A stretch of DNA of 64,000 nt, taken from positions 157,111 to 221,110 of the forward strand of contig CAMRHE010001103.1 in NCBI GenBank assembly GCA_947044405.1, read 5' to 3'. The stretch is from Leptodactylus fallax (taxonomy: Eukaryota; Chordata; Amphibia; Anura; Leptodactylidae). Of this stretch, positions 62,079 to 64,000 are shown one piece after another. Both the position numbers and the translations under genes were made by a program. The notes beneath the pieces were generated by a model, which saw nothing but the letters and a program-made list of their open reading frames with translations, was not told the origin of the DNA and ran no database searches. Position 1 is the stretch's first letter; the number at the start of each line of letters is the position of its first letter.

Positions 62079-62138
62079 GTATATTTATAAGTAAGCTTTC
62101 AGAAGTGCTAGCTTCCTTCATCAGACATGGTGATATAC
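62079..62138 (-). ncRNA. Hammerhead ribozyme motif, second Penelope type
   Basis: On the - strand: CTGATGA, stem II GGAAG pairing with CTTCT around loop CTAGCA (one extra A after the core, one G-U pair), GAAA, palindromic stem III AGCT, then U as cleavage residue. Stem I begins with UG/AC pairs at the core, has an internal loop, and then six pairs GUAUAU/AUAUAC. The related copy at 22370-22429 has GGGAG/CTCCT in stem II, a compensatory change. Confidence 0.7.
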
Positions 62139-62455
62139 AAGAACTGAAAATGCACAGATTTTTATACCCTATACACATGGTCTTCAAAGGATTTTAGAGT
62201 CCTTAAAAAAAACCAAAACAAAATGCAATCTAAGTAGAGAAGTTATTTACAACAGGTCAAAAAACAATCTGGAAAGTTGTGGTGCGTGACAGAGGTATCT
62301 GTTTGCTATCAGGAGGTGATTTGTGACCCTCACAGTTCATACATAGTGTGACATGAAGCTGGCATGAATATTAAGTCCAAATTGCAGAGTTTAAAATTTT
62401 TGCATAAACTTGTACTCCCATTCTTTCCTTTTCTCCTACGTCTTAAAATGTCCCA

Positions 62456-62890
62456 TTAAAACCACAACCCGCAAATCTTCAATAGAGTGTTTTTCTCCGG
62501 AGAAATGTGCGGCCACTGGGAGATCGGTTTTGCAGTTATATTGGATCTGTGTGAGTTCATTCGTTGACTGAGTCTCTGCCCTGTTTCCCCCACATAGAGG
62601 CCTGTGGTGGGACATTGCACACACATTATGAGGTACACCACATTGGAAGACCTGCAGGAAAATATCCCAATTCTGTGCACCTGTTGTGACTGTGGGACAG
62701 GTACACTGTCAGCGGTGTGGATGTGCTTGCAGGTCATGCACCTTTTATGTAGGTAAGGTGAGGTGCCATTTTCAGTTGGGGCCTTCAGGGCACTCCGGAC
62801 AATAATACGCCTCAGGTTTGGTGGTTGTCGAAAGGAGAGGAGAGGGGGGACTGGAAATATGTCCTTGAGTCTGTTGTCCCTATGTTGCAC
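62456..62890 (-). pseudogene. GIY-YIG endonuclease of Penelope-like element (reverse copy)
   Basis: 144-residue frame. Blocks: LKAPTENGTSPYLHKRCMTC, then GIY-YIG start VVYLIMCVQC, YVGETGQRLSQRMNSHRSNI (YIG strand and conserved Arg). After SNI a frameshift replaces the expected VAAHFSG block by out-of-frame sequence, so the domain's C-terminal Glu region is lost. The parallel copy at 63057-63464 shows the unbroken form. Confidence 0.85.
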
Positions 62891-63027
62891 AGGTTGGAGA
62901 TCCTTGGCAATCCTTCGTAGGATCTCCAGCTGTGGGTTGTAGGTGACTAGGGCACTCGGGCTTCTTTCTGGGTCTTTTTATATGTGAGCAGACTGTCTCT
63001 GTTAATGGCTGCCGCTTTGTTTAATTG

Positions 63028-63640
63028 GCACCTCACCTTGCCTACAAAAAAGGTGCATGACCTGCAAGCACATCCACACCGCTGACAGTGTACCTGTAAC
63101 ACAGTCACAACAGGCGCATAGAATTAGGGGGACATTCTCCTGCAGGTCTTCCAATGTGGTGTACCTCATAATGTATGTGCAATGTCCCACCACAGGCCTC
63201 TATGTGGGGGAAACAGGGCAGAGACTCAGTCAGCGCATGAACTCACACAGGTCCAATATTAATAACAGCAGAACAGATCTCCCAGTGGCCGCACATTTTT
63301 CCGGAGAAAACCACTCTATTGAAGATTTGCGGGTTGTGGTTTTAATGGGACAGTTTAAGACACAGGAGAAAAGGAAAGAATGGGAGTGCAAGTTTATGCA
63401 AAAATTTAAAACTCTGCAATTTGGACTTAATATTCATGCCAGCTTCATGTCACACTATGTATGAACTGTGAGGGTCACAAATCACCTCCTGATAGCAAAC
63501 ATATAACAGATCCCTCTGTCACGCACCACAACTTTCCAGATTGTTTTTTGACCTGTTGTAAATAACTTCTCTACTTAGATTGCATTTTGTTTTGGTTTTC
63601 TTTAAGGACTCTAAAATCCTTTGAAGACCATGTGCATAAA
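63028..63640 (+). mobile_element. Penelope-like element, 3' part, forward copy
   Basis: Starts within the linker at GGCACCTCACCTTGCC and runs through the GIY-YIG domain and part of the 3' untranslated region (CTTTAAGGACTCTAAAATCC). It stops before the hammerhead position. It is the inverse of the neighbour at 62030-63027, with about 90-95 percent identity by eye. Confidence 0.85.
63057..63464 (+). pseudogene. GIY-YIG endonuclease of Penelope-like element (forward copy)
   Basis: 135-residue open frame to a natural-looking stop: MTCKHIHTAD finger, VVYLIMYVQC and YVGETGQRLSQRMNSHRSNI (GIY, YIG, Arg), AAHFSGENHSIEDLRVVVL, and a C-terminal helix QEKRKEWECKFM with the catalytic-type Glu, ending FMSHYV. 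The endonuclease domain itself looks complete. The RT part is absent, so the element is a 5'-truncated insert. Confidence 0.85.
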
Positions 63641-63739
63641 AACCGTATTCTTGCAACCGCAGTTGTGGGTACTGTAGTTGTACCCCTTTTAAGTATATGA
63701 GATACTGCTGCAGCACCCATAACAATTTCTATCAAGAAT

Positions 63740-64000
63740 CTGTATCAGTAATATCCCCCTTATCAGTAACAGTCACCCCGTAAAAATAATACTGCTCCCT
63801 TATTAATAATAGCCCCCTCATAAATAATAGTTACCCTTATAAATAATAATCCCCATTATCACTAATAGCCCCCTTTATAAATAAGCCCACTTAACAATTA
63901 TACCCCCCTCATAAATAATAGCCCATCTTATAAATAATAGTTCCCCCTTATAATAGCCCCCTCATATTTAAGTTTCCCAAGTAACCCACCCTTATATAAT
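63740..64000. repeat. Simple repeat at window end
   Basis: Degenerate units of ATAATAGCCCCCTCATAAAT and TTATAAATAATAGTTCCCCC to the window edge. The same kind of sequence fills hAT copy 3, so a further member of that family may extend past the window. No CAGGGCYGG terminus is visible nearby. Confidence 0.65.

Larger units (their letters stand above)
62030..63027 (-). mobile_element. Penelope-like element, 3' part, reverse copy
   Basis: Read on the - strand: RT-linker end, a Cys-rich finger (CMTCKHIHTAD), a GIY-YIG domain, and a 3' untranslated part with a hammerhead motif at 62079-62138, ending at about 62030. It is a different family from the copy at 15430-18110. It faces a second copy head to head across about 63028. 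Confidence 0.87.

Overview
The window looks like a stretch of vertebrate chromosome, most likely from an anuran amphibian. That is inferred from two intron-containing host genes of vertebrate families and from the mix of mobile DNA: many Tc1/mariner elements, hAT elements with 8-bp target duplications, L2 and Rex1 LINEs, Penelope-like elements, a Ty3/Gypsy retrotransposon, and long minisatellites carried inside transposons. No prokaryotic genes, rRNA, tRNA or CRISPR arrays were seen. Almost every other open reading frame is a transposon remnant or translated repeat.

Host genes. (1) Positions 1320-8581, + strand: a five-exon gene for a secreted C-type lectin-like protein. The exons join in frame to 210 codons plus stop, with consensus splice sites and a poly(A) signal. 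(2) Positions 30962 down to 18625, - strand: a five-exon gene of the glycine N-acyltransferase (GLYAT/GLYATL) family. The exons join in frame to 283 codons plus stop. Its last intron is 10.7 kb and holds two hAT elements.

Mobile layers, left to right. A Tc1 3' end opens the window (1-433). The lectin gene's intron 2 holds a decayed Tc1 (3226-4277) and another Tc1 (4378-5360) that landed inside a minisatellite. At 9809-14711 lies a transposase-free hAT-type element, itself split by a Tc1. A mariner-type MITE (14755-15118) is followed by a Penelope-like element (about 15430-18110) with a GIY-YIG endonuclease and a well-formed hammerhead ribozyme. The GLYAT-like intron holds a 5.1-kb hAT element with BED-finger transposase remnants (19203-24288) and a second transposase-free hAT-type element (26008-29345).

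From 31.9 to 55.0 kb one L2 LINE has been split by three later insertions. The largest is a 17.8-kb hAT-type element (32144-49974) with perfect 8-bp target duplications. It contains four Tc1 elements, a complete Gypsy retrotransposon with 688-bp LTRs, a MITE inside the Gypsy RT gene, and a solo LTR. The other two are a solo LTR (51601-52564) and a 1.57-kb hAT element (52672-54242). Downstream come unclassified repeat DNA, a Rex1-type LINE on the - strand (57.07-59.18 kb), an L2 3' end, a long minisatellite with a 294-bp higher-order repeat, and two Penelope-like 3' ends in inverted orientation (62.03-63.64 kb). One of these, and a related fragment at 22.4 kb, carries a second hammerhead type whose stem II shows a compensatory base change.

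Most unusual features: the hammerhead motifs, the three-member hAT family with a shared terminus and no visible transposase, the ordered nesting, and a Tc1 whose two ends are both copies of its 3' end.
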